Assembly: GCA_900545755.1 (NCBI GenBank)
Contig: URAG01000017.1
Span: 1-35,138 of the forward strand
Direction: 5' to 3'
Source: an uncultured Cloacibacillus sp.
Lineage (GTDB): Bacteria; Synergistota; Synergistia; Synergistales; Synergistaceae
DNA length: 35,138 nt
A program made the position numbers and the translations under genes. The notes below the pieces were generated by a model. It was not told where the DNA came from. It worked only from the letters and a program-made list of their open reading frames with translations, and did no database searches. Shown one piece after another: positions 15,964 through 23,391 of this stretch (its first letter is position 1; each line of letters starts with the position of its first letter).

Positions 15964-16764
15964 CTATCCCTTCGAGAAAATACGGCGGAGAGTGGCGAAG
16001 AGTCCGCCTTCTTCCTTGAAGAGGTCCATGAAAGGCACCTCCGCGCCGCAGAGCCGCTTCGCGATATTTTTATAGGCCTGCCCGGCTTTGGAATTGCTGC
16101 CGAGTGTCAGCGGCTCGCCGCGGTTCGACGAGACGACTATGGACTCGTCGTCGGGTATCACGCCAGCTAGGTCGACCGCCAAAATATCCAGCACGTCCTG
16201 CACGCCGAGCATCTCGCCGCGCTTCACCATGTCGGGGCGGATGCGGTTAATGATGAGCTGTATAGGAGCCTTCTCCATCGATTCGAGCAGGCCTATTATT
16301 CTGTCTGCGTCGCGCACCGCTGAGACCTCGGGCGTCGTCACGACGAGCGCCTCGTCCGCGCCTGCGGCGGCGTTGCGGAAGCCCGCCTCTATACCGGCGG
16401 GGCTGTCTATCAGTATAAAGTCGAAGTCGGGACGCAGCTGCGCGCAGAGATCTTCCATCTGCTCAGATGAGACGGCGTCCTTCGTCTTCGACTGTGCGGT
16501 CGGTATCATATAGAGGTTGTCGAGGCGCTTGTCGCGTATCAGCGCCTGATTGAGGCGGCAGTTGCCCTCGATGACGTCGATGAGCGTGTAGACAATTCTA
16601 TTCTCAAGGCCCATTATCACGTCGAGGTTGCGGAGTCCTACGTCGCCGTCGACGGCGACGACTTTGTACCCGTCCGATGCAAGGGCGGCGGCGAGGTTCG
16701 CGGTCGTCGTCGTCTTGCCGACGCCGCCTTTGCCGGAGGTGATGACTATCGTCCTGCAGTCCAA
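15964..16764 (-). CDS. minD: Septum site-determining ATPase MinD
   Basis: MinD is a membrane-associated ParA-type ATPase that recruits MinC to the membrane and is released by MinE. The 266-residue protein has the deviant Walker A SGKGGVGKTT near residues 9-18, the GLRNLDVIMGLE switch region, and a C-terminal amphipathic helix (GLFATLRRIFSKG) that serves as the membrane-targeting sequence. I chose TTG at 16764 because AGGAGG lies eight bases upstream and the protein then begins MDCRTIVITSGKGG, as in other MinD proteins. An in-frame GTG at 16794 would overlap minC and lacks a site. It lies between minC and minE. Confidence 0.95.
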   Translation of the reverse strand: MDCRTIVITSGKGGVGKTTTTANLAAALASDGYKVVAVDGDVGLRNLDVIMGLENRIVYTLIDVIEGNCRLNQALIRDKRLDNLYMIPTAQSKTKDAVSSEQMEDLCAQLRPDFDFILIDSPAGIEAGFRNAAAGADEALVVTTPEVSAVRDADRIIGLLESMEKAPIQLIINRIRPDMVKRGEMLGVQDVLDILAVDLAGVIPDDESIVVSSNRGEPLTLGSNSKAGQAYKNIAKRLCGAEVPFMDLFKEEGGLFATLRRIFSKG

Positions 16765-16778
16765 AACAGTGTCCTCCT

Positions 16779-17456
16779 TTACAGCGCAGGCCACGGAATG
16801 ACCTGCACCTCATTTTCTGAAATTTTTATAAAAACAGACTTGCCCCAGAAGATGGAGTTCTTGTCTATTATTCCAACCTTGGTACCGATGCGTATCTGTC
16901 CAGTTTCCAATGAGCGAGTGACGATGGTCTTGCCGTCGTCGCCGCCGCATCCGGCGTGTACGAGCCCGTTGAGACGCCCTATCACGGTCACGTTGCCGGA
17001 GGCGCTTATCTCAGCCCCCTGGTTGACGTTGCCGATCACAATAACGTCGCCGTCGTGCGCTATCTTCTGCCCGCCGCGCACCGTTCCCGCGTGGACGAAC
17101 GTCTCGGAGGCCGCGCGCTGCACTGGGGCAGCAGCAGCTTCGCGTTTAGCGTAAAGCCTGTCGGTCTCGGCTGTGCGAAAGCCCATGCGGTCGAGCCAGA
17201 CGCGCGAACGCTCGTCGGCGACTATCCATTCCTTGACGAAACAGCCGCTCGGCTCGATGAAACTTTTCCATATTTTTGAGAGCAGCGACGGCGAAAAGAC
17301 GCGCGTCTGTAAATCTATGACGATTTCGCTCCCCTCAAAAAGATGGCTGCCCATAGACAGAAGCTTGGCGAAGCCCTCTATCATCTGACGTTCGCTCATG
17401 TCCGCCGGGATGACGCACTTCAGCGCCCCGGCCTGTCTGCCTTTCAACTGTATCAT
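16779..17456 (-). CDS. minC: Septum site-determining protein MinC
   Basis: MinC inhibits FtsZ polymerisation at cell poles after recruitment by MinD. The 225-residue protein has an N-terminal FtsZ-inhibiting domain (about 1-100) and a C-terminal beta-helix that dimerises and binds MinD (about 120-225). The latter shows repeated strand-turn units such as GDVIVIGNVNQGAEI and GNVTVIGRLNGLVHAG. The ATG at 17456 overlaps the PBP2 stop as ATGA and has AGAGGTG upstream. The N-terminal domain is less conserved, as is usual. It is the first gene of minCDE, placed directly after mrdA as in Clostridia. Confidence 0.94.
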   Translation of the reverse strand: MIQLKGRQAGALKCVIPADMSERQMIEGFAKLLSMGSHLFEGSEIVIDLQTRVFSPSLLSKIWKSFIEPSGCFVKEWIVADERSRVWLDRMGFRTAETDRLYAKREAAAAPVQRAASETFVHAGTVRGGQKIAHDGDVIVIGNVNQGAEISASGNVTVIGRLNGLVHAGCGGDDGKTIVTRSLETGQIRIGTKVGIIDKNSIFWGKSVFIKISENEVQVIPWPAL

Positions 17457-19264
17457 CTGCCAGCACCTCTGTTCCCGTTCTGCGGCTTCGGAGCGGTCTT
17501 CGGCTCCGCCTTCTGCGGTTCGGCATATTTTTCGCCGTTTATCAAAAAGTTCAGCATCTTGCCGACCATCGGCCCTGTCAGCGACGAGCCCGCTTTTCCG
17601 GCCTCTGCTATCGCGACGACGGCGTAGCGAGGATTGTCGACCGGTGCGTAGCCCGCAAACCATGCGTGGTCGTCGCCCTGAGAATTCTGAGCCGTCCCCG
17701 TCTTTCCGGCCACTCTGACGCCGAACGAGCTCGCTATCCGTCCCGTTCCGCTGCGCGTGACTTCTTCGACGCCCTGCCTGATTATACGCAGCACCGCAGG
17801 ATCAACGCCGAGCGGCTCGCTCTCCACCAACGCGGCGGTGTTAAGCCTCGGCTTCAACAGTTTACCACCATTCGCGAGCGCTGCGTAGACCCGCACGACT
17901 TGCAACGGAGTCATAAGCACATAGCCCTGCCCGATGGAGTTGTTGACTGTGTCGCCGCCGTACCAGTTCTCCTTGATGCGGCGTTTCTTCCACTCGGGGC
18001 CAGGCAGAGTCCCCGACGCTTCGCCAGAGAGGTCGATGCCGGTCTTGCGCCCGACGCCGAACTTCTCTTCGGCCTCCATGAGCTTCCTGACCCCCATCTT
18101 GTTCGCCAACTCGTAGAAGTAGACGTCGCACGAATCGCGCAGCGCGTCCGTAATGTTCTCCTTGCCATGGCCGCTGCGCTTCCAGCAGCGGAAGCGCCTA
18201 TTGCCGAGCTCAAACCAGCCGGGGCAGTTGACCTTCGTGTTCCTGTTCGCGATTTTGTTTTCGAGTATCGCAGTGCCGGTCACAACTTTGAATGTCGAGG
18301 CTGGAGGGTATGCGCCAGAGATGGCGCGGTTCATCATCGGCCGCTCAATATGGTCTGTCAGCGCGGCCCATTCTTTGCTCGAAATCCCCCACGTCAGCGG
18401 GTTCGGATCGTAGGAGGGAGAAGAATAGAGGCATCTTATCGAGCCGTCGTGAACGTCCATCGCGATGAGCGCGCCGCGAAACTTCCCCATCAGCTCGGCC
18501 GCGTAGCGCTGCGCCGCGAGGTCTATCGTCAGCGTCATGTCGCCGCCCTTCTGGGTCTTCACATAGCTGATGTTGCGCAGTCTGCGCCCGCGCGAGTCGA
18601 CCTCAATGACCTCTTCGCCTGCCGCGCCTCGCAATACGTCCTCGTACTGGCGCTCGATGCCGTTCTTGCCTATCATGTCCCCGCCTCGGTAGAGTTCTCT
18701 GTCACGCGTTTCGAGCTCTTCCTTCGTAATTTCGGCGACGTAGCCTACTACGTGCGCCGCGTACTGCGCCGCAGGATATGTCCGCTTCCACACCGGCGTT
18801 ATGAAGAGCGCCTTTTTGAAATCGCGGTCCATGATCATCTCCGCAACCTGGGCGAAGGTCAGGTTCGTCGCTACGGTTATCGCGCGGTAGGGCGCGGAGT
18901 ATTGTTTGTCTACCAGTTCGCGAAGCCGGGCTTCGTCCATTGGGATGCCGCTCCGCGTGAGAAGCGCGGCTGTCGCCCTGACGTTCTCGTCTTTCTGCAA
19001 ATCCACGGGGTAGCCGCTGAGGTTGAAGGTGCGCACGTTGACGGCGAGCGGCGCGCCGTTTATGTCGAGGATGCTGCCGCGCGGCGCAGCGATTCGCAGT
19101 ATGCGGAGACGGTTGCGCGAAGCCAGTTTTACATATTCGTCGCCCTGCGCTATTTGGAAGAAGAAGAGCCCCGCCGTGAGCAGCAGCAGTGAAACGACTA
19201 CGACGCCCTGAAAGACGCGCGTGCGCCGCATTATGTCGAAGCCTGAATAACGTCCGCTAACCAT
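17453..19264 (-). CDS. mrdA: Penicillin-binding protein 2 (elongasome transpeptidase)
   Basis: This is a class B PBP, which cross-links peptidoglycan during elongation and activates RodA. The 603-residue protein has a short cytoplasmic tail, one membrane segment (about 20-38), the PBP dimer/pedestal region (including RIAAPRGSILDINGAPLA at about 57-74) and a C-terminal transpeptidase domain. The three active-site motifs are present: STFK (323-326, Ser323 nucleophile), SCD (378-380) and KTGT (521-524). The C-terminus is a Pro/Lys/Gln-rich tail of about 25 residues. The ATG overlaps the end of mreD by eight bases. Its place after mreBCD identifies it as PBP2 rather than the divisome PBP3. Confidence 0.95.
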   Translation of the reverse strand: MVSGRYSGFDIMRRTRVFQGVVVVSLLLLTAGLFFFQIAQGDEYVKLASRNRLRILRIAAPRGSILDINGAPLAVNVRTFNLSGYPVDLQKDENVRATAALLTRSGIPMDEARLRELVDKQYSAPYRAITVATNLTFAQVAEMIMDRDFKKALFITPVWKRTYPAAQYAAHVVGYVAEITKEELETRDRELYRGGDMIGKNGIERQYEDVLRGAAGEEVIEVDSRGRRLRNISYVKTQKGGDMTLTIDLAAQRYAAELMGKFRGALIAMDVHDGSIRCLYSSPSYDPNPLTWGISSKEWAALTDHIERPMMNRAISGAYPPASTFKVVTGTAILENKIANRNTKVNCPGWFELGNRRFRCWKRSGHGKENITDALRDSCDVYFYELANKMGVRKLMEAEEKFGVGRKTGIDLSGEASGTLPGPEWKKRRIKENWYGGDTVNNSIGQGYVLMTPLQVVRVYAALANGGKLLKPRLNTAALVESEPLGVDPAVLRIIRQGVEEVTRSGTGRIASSFGVRVAGKTGTAQNSQGDDHAWFAGYAPVDNPRYAVVAIAEAGKAGSSLTGPMVGKMLNFLINGEKYAEPQKAEPKTAPKPQNGNRGAGR

Positions 19265-19724
19265 GGTCGGAATATACTTTCCAGAAGAGCCACGAGAAAA
19301 CGGCTATGACCGGCACTGCCGTCAGCTGCTGCACGGCGAGCTGCCGGACGGCTGAGCCGCTAGGCATCGTCCAGAAGAAAAAATGAATTATAGAATAAAG
19401 CAGATGAGTGAGGACGGCGAAGATGGTGAAAGTTCCAGCGGTGCGTCCCTGCACTGGGGTCTTGTACCAAAGGAAGCAGACGAGGCCGAGGACTCCGCCT
19501 CCGATTGCGGCCGAAAGGCCTGGAAGGTTCGTCCAGCGCAAATCCCATAGCAGCCCGCCCACGAAAGCGGCCCAGACGAGCTTCGTCTGCCGCTCGCCCG
19601 ACACCCCCGGGAGCAGGGCCATGAAGAGAGCCGTCATAAGGAACACGTCCGGCACTATGCAGATGCCCATCAGTAGAAGCTGCGCGAAGTCCTGCAAAAG
19701 CCAGACGACGAAGAGCAGCGTCAT
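19257..19724 (-). CDS. mreD: Rod shape-determining membrane protein MreD
   Basis: MreD is a small polytopic membrane subunit of the elongasome. The 155-residue product is strongly hydrophobic with about five membrane helices, and has the usual GLLWDL pattern at about residues 57-62. The ATG overlaps the mreC stop by four bases (ATGA), and the gene overlaps mrdA by eight. As MreD diverges fast, the assignment depends on both hydrophobic profile and position between mreC and mrdA, which is characteristic. Confidence 0.9.
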   Translation of the reverse strand: MTLLFVVWLLQDFAQLLLMGICIVPDVFLMTALFMALLPGVSGERQTKLVWAAFVGGLLWDLRWTNLPGLSAAIGGGVLGLVCFLWYKTPVQGRTAGTFTIFAVLTHLLYSIIHFFFWTMPSGSAVRQLAVQQLTAVPVIAVFSWLFWKVYSDHG

Positions 19725-20509
19725 TTCGCCTTCGCCCCCTTGCCGGTGAAGACCTCGACGTTATAGAGCTGCGTGAGATGCGCCCCCGCGCTCAGCTTCA
19801 TTTCCGTATACCCCTCTTTGTTCTTATCGGCGCCGATGATCGTCCCAATCGGAAGGCCCGGAGGGATCAGGTCGTTCATGAGCGAAGTCGAGACTGTCAT
19901 GCCGCGGCTGAGCCTGCGCTCCTCTGGAATATAGAGCAGATTGAGCCGGCCTGCACCGTCGCCGTTCACAACTCCGAGGTCGCGCGTCTGGTCGACGACA
20001 GCGGCGAGAAGGAACGACGATGACGTCACGAGCTCAACCCACGCATAATTCTCGCCAGCACGCGCGACTCGGCCGACGAAGTAACCCTCAGAGGTGACGG
20101 CGGCGTTTTCCTCAACGCCGTCGCGCGTGCCCTTGTCGATGCGGAACTCCTGCCACCAGTCTTGAGGATAGCGCAGCGTCACTACGGCGCGCACATACGA
20201 CTTGCGAGGCGCCGCCGGAGCAGCTCCGGCGCGCTGTAGCGCCTCGGCGAGCGCCTGGCGTTCGAGCTCGAGCCGCTCTACGCGCTCGTTGAGCGTTGCG
20301 CGCTCAAGCACCCAGTTGCCGCTGAGCTTCACGATGTTGCGTATGTAGAGCGCCGGCTTCTCAGGATAGACGAGCGCAGTGTTGACGCACTCGACTGCGG
20401 CGTATTTTAGCGATGGAGCGGAGAGCATGACGAGCAGAATCGCGGCCCCCGCGACGACCGAGATGACGCCGCCGAACCACGGGCGCGCCTCTCTTCCTAT
20501 AAAGCGCAT
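19721..20509 (-). CDS. mreC: Rod shape-determining protein MreC
   Basis: MreC is a bitopic periplasmic protein that activates PBP2-RodA. The 262-residue protein has a short cytoplasmic tail, one membrane helix (about 13-31), a coiled coil (about 60-92, with LNERVERLELERQALAEALQ) and a periplasmic double beta-barrel domain containing the conserved PQDWWQEFRIDKGTRDGV and GLPIGTI patterns. Length is typical. The ATG lies nine bases after mreB with AGGAAAG as ribosome-binding site. Confidence 0.94.
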   Translation of the reverse strand: MRFIGREARPWFGGVISVVAGAAILLVMLSAPSLKYAAVECVNTALVYPEKPALYIRNIVKLSGNWVLERATLNERVERLELERQALAEALQRAGAAPAAPRKSYVRAVVTLRYPQDWWQEFRIDKGTRDGVEENAAVTSEGYFVGRVARAGENYAWVELVTSSSFLLAAVVDQTRDLGVVNGDGAGRLNLLYIPEERRLSRGMTVSTSLMNDLIPPGLPIGTIIGADKNKEGYTEMKLSAGAHLTQLYNVEVFTGKGAKAK

Positions 20510-20518
20510 TATGCTTTC

Positions 20519-21577
20519 CTACGCGCCGGGCTTGTTGTCGATCGTTATCGAGACCTCGCTCGGCTTACGCGGCGTTTCGAGTATTTTTCCGAGGCCGAGC
20601 GCAACGGAATAGAGCGGCTGCTCCGCGATATGTATCGGCACGTTCAGCGCGTCGGCGAAGCGGATGTTGAGCCCGCGCAGGTTCGCAGTGCCGCCAGAAA
20701 GCACGATGCCCTGGTCTACGATGTCGCGCACAAGCTCCGGCGGCGTGCGTTCGAGCGTAGTGCGTATCGTGTCCTCTATCTGTACTATGATAGGCTCTAT
20801 CGCGTCGCGCACCTCTTCGGAACTTATCGTGACGACCTTAGGAAGCCCGTCGACGAGGTCGCGCCCCTTGACGTCCATGCGAAGCTCCTGTTCCAGCGGT
20901 ATGACGGAACCTATCGCAATTTTTATCTCCTCCGCAGTACTTTCGCCGATGGCAAGCGTGTAGTTCTGGCGCAGAAGCGATACTATAGCCTCGTCTATCG
21001 CCTCGCCAGCGACGCGCAGCGACTGGTTGATGACGATTCCGCCGAGCGACATGACGGCGACCTCGCAGGTGCCGCCGCCCATGTTGACGACCATGTTGCC
21101 CTGCGCCTCGTTAATTGGCAGCCCGATTCCGACGGCTGCCGCGAGCGGTTCTTCTACGACAAAGGCTTCCTTCGCACCGGCCGCAAGCGTCACTTCGACG
21201 ACGGCGCGCTTTTCCACCTCGGTCACGCTCGCCGGCACGCAGACTGCCACGCGCGGATGTGAGAATACGCCGCCAGATGCTCCGGCGCGCGCCATGTAAT
21301 GGCGTATCATATGGCGCGTCATCTCAAAGTCGGCTATAACTCCGTGCGAGAGCGGGCGCAGCGTGCTGATTCCGACAGGCGTCCGCCCTATCATTTTCTT
21401 CGCCGCGGCGCCAAACGCTATAATCTCCTTCTGCCCCTTGCGGTTGAGGTTGCGTACGGCTATAACCGAAGGCTCGTCTATAGTCACGCCCTTAGACTTT
21501 ACGTATATAACCGTGTTCACGGTCCCTATATCTATCCCTATTTCGTGGTTGAAGATATTCGGTTTGAAATTAAACAA
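20519..21577 (-). CDS. mreB: MreB-like bacterial actin with an altered phosphate-2 loop
   Basis: MreB forms membrane-bound filaments that direct elongasome movement and set rod shape. The 352-residue protein has the phosphate-1 loop GIDIGTVNTVIYV (about 14-26), a catalytic-glutamate helix VEKRAVVE, and the downstream SLGGIV. Two normally invariant elements differ. The phosphate-2 loop reads VVNMGGGTCEVAV, with Asn165 in place of the usual Asp of DIGGGTTEVAV. The adenine motif reads VLSGGTANLRGL instead of GGGALLRGL. It starts at TTG (21577) with GGGGAG six bases upstream. Position before mreC and after radC is the classical one. It could be the main MreB of a lineage with drifted motifs or a specialised paralogue. 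Confidence 0.92.
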   Translation of the reverse strand: MFNFKPNIFNHEIGIDIGTVNTVIYVKSKGVTIDEPSVIAVRNLNRKGQKEIIAFGAAAKKMIGRTPVGISTLRPLSHGVIADFEMTRHMIRHYMARAGASGGVFSHPRVAVCVPASVTEVEKRAVVEVTLAAGAKEAFVVEEPLAAAVGIGLPINEAQGNMVVNMGGGTCEVAVMSLGGIVINQSLRVAGEAIDEAIVSLLRQNYTLAIGESTAEEIKIAIGSVIPLEQELRMDVKGRDLVDGLPKVVTISSEEVRDAIEPIIVQIEDTIRTTLERTPPELVRDIVDQGIVLSGGTANLRGLNIRFADALNVPIHIAEQPLYSVALGLGKILETPRKPSEVSITIDNKPGA

Positions 21578-21606
21578 AAAAAGCTCCCCGCTTTCCGTAC
21601 TTTTCG

Positions 21607-22290
21607 TTAATTCCTGCGCGGCGGCTCTTCGCCGTCCGCTCCGCCTACCGGGAAAAGCTCCCCTTCCGCAGCAATGTAATGGCGCTTGAGCTTTATCCCG
21701 AGCACGCCTAGCGCCTTCTTTACGTGCTCTGTGAGCCGTTCGTCGTCACGGCTCGCGACGCGCGAACCGTCGGGGTGGTTATGCACCAGTACAACGCCAT
21801 AGGCCCCCACCCTGACTGCGCGGCGGAAGAATACAGGAAGGTCGAGATATGCCCCCGCCATGCCTCCGAAAGAAAGTTCCGCCTCATCGATGAGGCCGTC
21901 GCGTGCGTCAAGGAAGAGCGCATATATAATCTCTCTATCGGAGTGTTTAGTCTCAAGCGCGATTGAGAGCAGACGGTTCTTCCATTCCTTTTTCTCACCC
22001 GCGCCTACGACCGCTATTCTTTTGCCAAGCTCAATCGAAGCCGCCAGAGACGCAGCCTTAGCATCCTTCAGTCCTTTTTCCTGCATAAGCTCCGCGACGG
22101 TAGCACGTGCGAGCCCCTCGATGCCGCCCATGCGCGAGAGCAGGCCGTGCGAGAGCGACATCACGTCCTCGCCGTGCCTGCCGGTACGCAGAATCACCGC
22201 AAGCAGCTCCGCCGCGGAGAGGCTCTCGGGCCCCAAGCGCAGCAGCTTCTCGCGTGGACGCTCGTCGTTGTGCAGGCTCGCGAAGTCCAT
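21607..22290 (-). CDS. radC: RadC / UPF0758 JAB-domain protein
   Basis: RadC family proteins carry an MPN/JAB metalloprotease-like domain. The historic link to DNA repair is disputed, and the molecular function is unknown. The 227-residue protein has an N-terminal helix-hairpin-helix-like region (SLSAAELLAVILRTG, then MGGIEGLARATVAELM) and a C-terminal MPN domain with the full zinc motif HNHPDGSRVASRDD (His-x-His-x7-Ser-x2-Asp). Both features match full-length RadC. The gene sits 29 bases ahead of mreB, an order conserved across Firmicutes and other phyla. Start ATG at 22290 has only a weak ribosome-binding site. Confidence 0.92.
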   Translation of the reverse strand: MDFASLHNDERPREKLLRLGPESLSAAELLAVILRTGRHGEDVMSLSHGLLSRMGGIEGLARATVAELMQEKGLKDAKAASLAASIELGKRIAVVGAGEKKEWKNRLLSIALETKHSDREIIYALFLDARDGLIDEAELSFGGMAGAYLDLPVFFRRAVRVGAYGVVLVHNHPDGSRVASRDDERLTEHVKKALGVLGIKLKRHYIAAEGELFPVGGADGEEPPRRN

Positions 22291-22305
22291 CGCGGAAATT
22301 CTCGC

Positions 22306-22935
22306 TTATCTCGGCCAGAACGGGTTGTGCGCCCTTTCGGCCCCTATCGTCGTCTCCGGCCCATGTCCCGGAAGGACGCGCAGGTCGTCCGGAAGGCTCA
22401 CGAATTTCTTCAGAGATTCGAGAAGGACTTCCTCGTCGCCGCCTGGCAGGTCGCTGCGTCCTACCGAGCGTGCAAAGAGGGTGTCGCCCGACAGCATTAT
22501 CTTTTCATCGCCGTCGCTTACGATAACAGATATTCCGCCGGGCGTGTGCCCGGGCGTGTGTATCACATCAAGCGTCATTCTGCCTACGGTCAGCCTGTCG
22601 CCGTCGTGCAGCAGTCTGTCCGCCTTATGCACGGAGACAAGCTCGCCCATCATCGTCGAAAGATTCCTCGACGGGTCGCCGAGACAGTCCGCGTCGTCCT
22701 CGTGTATCGCGACGCCGTGCGCCGCTATGCTGCGCAGATCATCGACACCGGCGATGTGGTCGTTGTGGCCGTGCGTAAGCAGCACCATGTCGAGCTTGAT
22801 ATGGTTCATGTTGATGAAGTCTACAACTTCCTGGGCTGGGCCGCCCGGGTCGACTACAAAGCCGTTGCCGTCGTCGTCCCAAATAAGAAAACAGTTCGTC
22901 CACAGCATTCCGAGCGGGAATCTCTTAATGTGCAT
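22306..22935 (-). CDS. Metallo-beta-lactamase fold hydrolase (glyoxalase II-like)
   Basis: This 209-residue protein has the metallo-beta-lactamase fold with the zinc motif THGHNDH, a later HTPGHTPGG, the bridging Asp in SGDTLFARSVGRSD, and a C-terminal PGHGPET. This set resembles the glyoxalase II-like YcbL/GloB2 subgroup, which hydrolyses thioesters such as S-lactoylglutathione or related substrates. The physiological substrate cannot be told from sequence. I chose ATG at 22935 (AAGGAG 11 bases upstream) over an in-frame GTG at 22947 that would overlap that site. It follows dtd with a two-base gap. Confidence 0.85.
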   Translation of the reverse strand: MHIKRFPLGMLWTNCFLIWDDDGNGFVVDPGGPAQEVVDFINMNHIKLDMVLLTHGHNDHIAGVDDLRSIAAHGVAIHEDDADCLGDPSRNLSTMMGELVSVHKADRLLHDGDRLTVGRMTLDVIHTPGHTPGGISVIVSDGDEKIMLSGDTLFARSVGRSDLPGGDEEVLLESLKKFVSLPDDLRVLPGHGPETTIGAERAHNPFWPR

Positions 22936-22937
22936 AA

Positions 22938-23387
22938 TTACATCCACTCCTTGGTGTCTATCATAAGGGTCACTGGGCCGTCGTTGTGGATCTCAACCGC
23001 CATATAGGCCTGGAACGTTCCGTGCGCGGTCCGTACTCCTTCTTTTTCTATCGCAGTTATGAATCTTTCATACATTTCATTCGCGAACGCCGGAGGTGCG
23101 GCTTTCGCCCACGACGGACGGCGTCCTTTGCGGCAGTCGCCGCAGAGCGTAAACTGCGACACTACAAGTATCTCGCCGTCCACGTCCTTCACGGAAAGAT
23201 TCATCTTGCCTTCCGAATCGTCGAAGATGCGTAGATTGACGACCTTTTCCGCGAGCCAGTCTATGTCCTTCTGCGTGTCCTCCGGCACGACGCCGAGTAG
23301 GACGGTTATACCTTTTCCTATCTTCCCCACTGTTTCGCCGCCGACGGAGACCGACGACGATGTCACGCGCTGAAGCAGAGCTTTCAT
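22938..23387 (-). CDS. dtd: D-aminoacyl-tRNA deacylase
   Basis: Dtd removes D-amino acids (and glycine mischarged on tRNA-Ala) from tRNA, a proofreading step in translation. The 149-residue product has both family motifs: SQFTLCGD (about 77-84) and a C-terminal NDGPVTLMID containing the Gly-x-Pro-type cross-subunit signature in its usual place. Length is typical for the homodimeric DTD1 family. The gene follows rel by four bases, an arrangement (rel-dtd-MBL) common in Gram-positive bacteria. Confidence 0.95.
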   Translation of the reverse strand: MKALLQRVTSSSVSVGGETVGKIGKGITVLLGVVPEDTQKDIDWLAEKVVNLRIFDDSEGKMNLSVKDVDGEILVVSQFTLCGDCRKGRRPSWAKAAPPAFANEMYERFITAIEKEGVRTAHGTFQAYMAVEIHNDGPVTLMIDTKEWM

Positions 23388-23391
23388 AAAA

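Noticed and set aside
17666..19192. A 1.5-kb open frame on the plus strand opposite mrdA, and other long plus-strand frames (for example opposite metG, smc and mreB)
   Set aside because: These frames mirror the codon structure of strong minus-strand genes in GC-rich DNA, show no family motifs in their translations, and lack convincing ribosome-binding sites or promoters.
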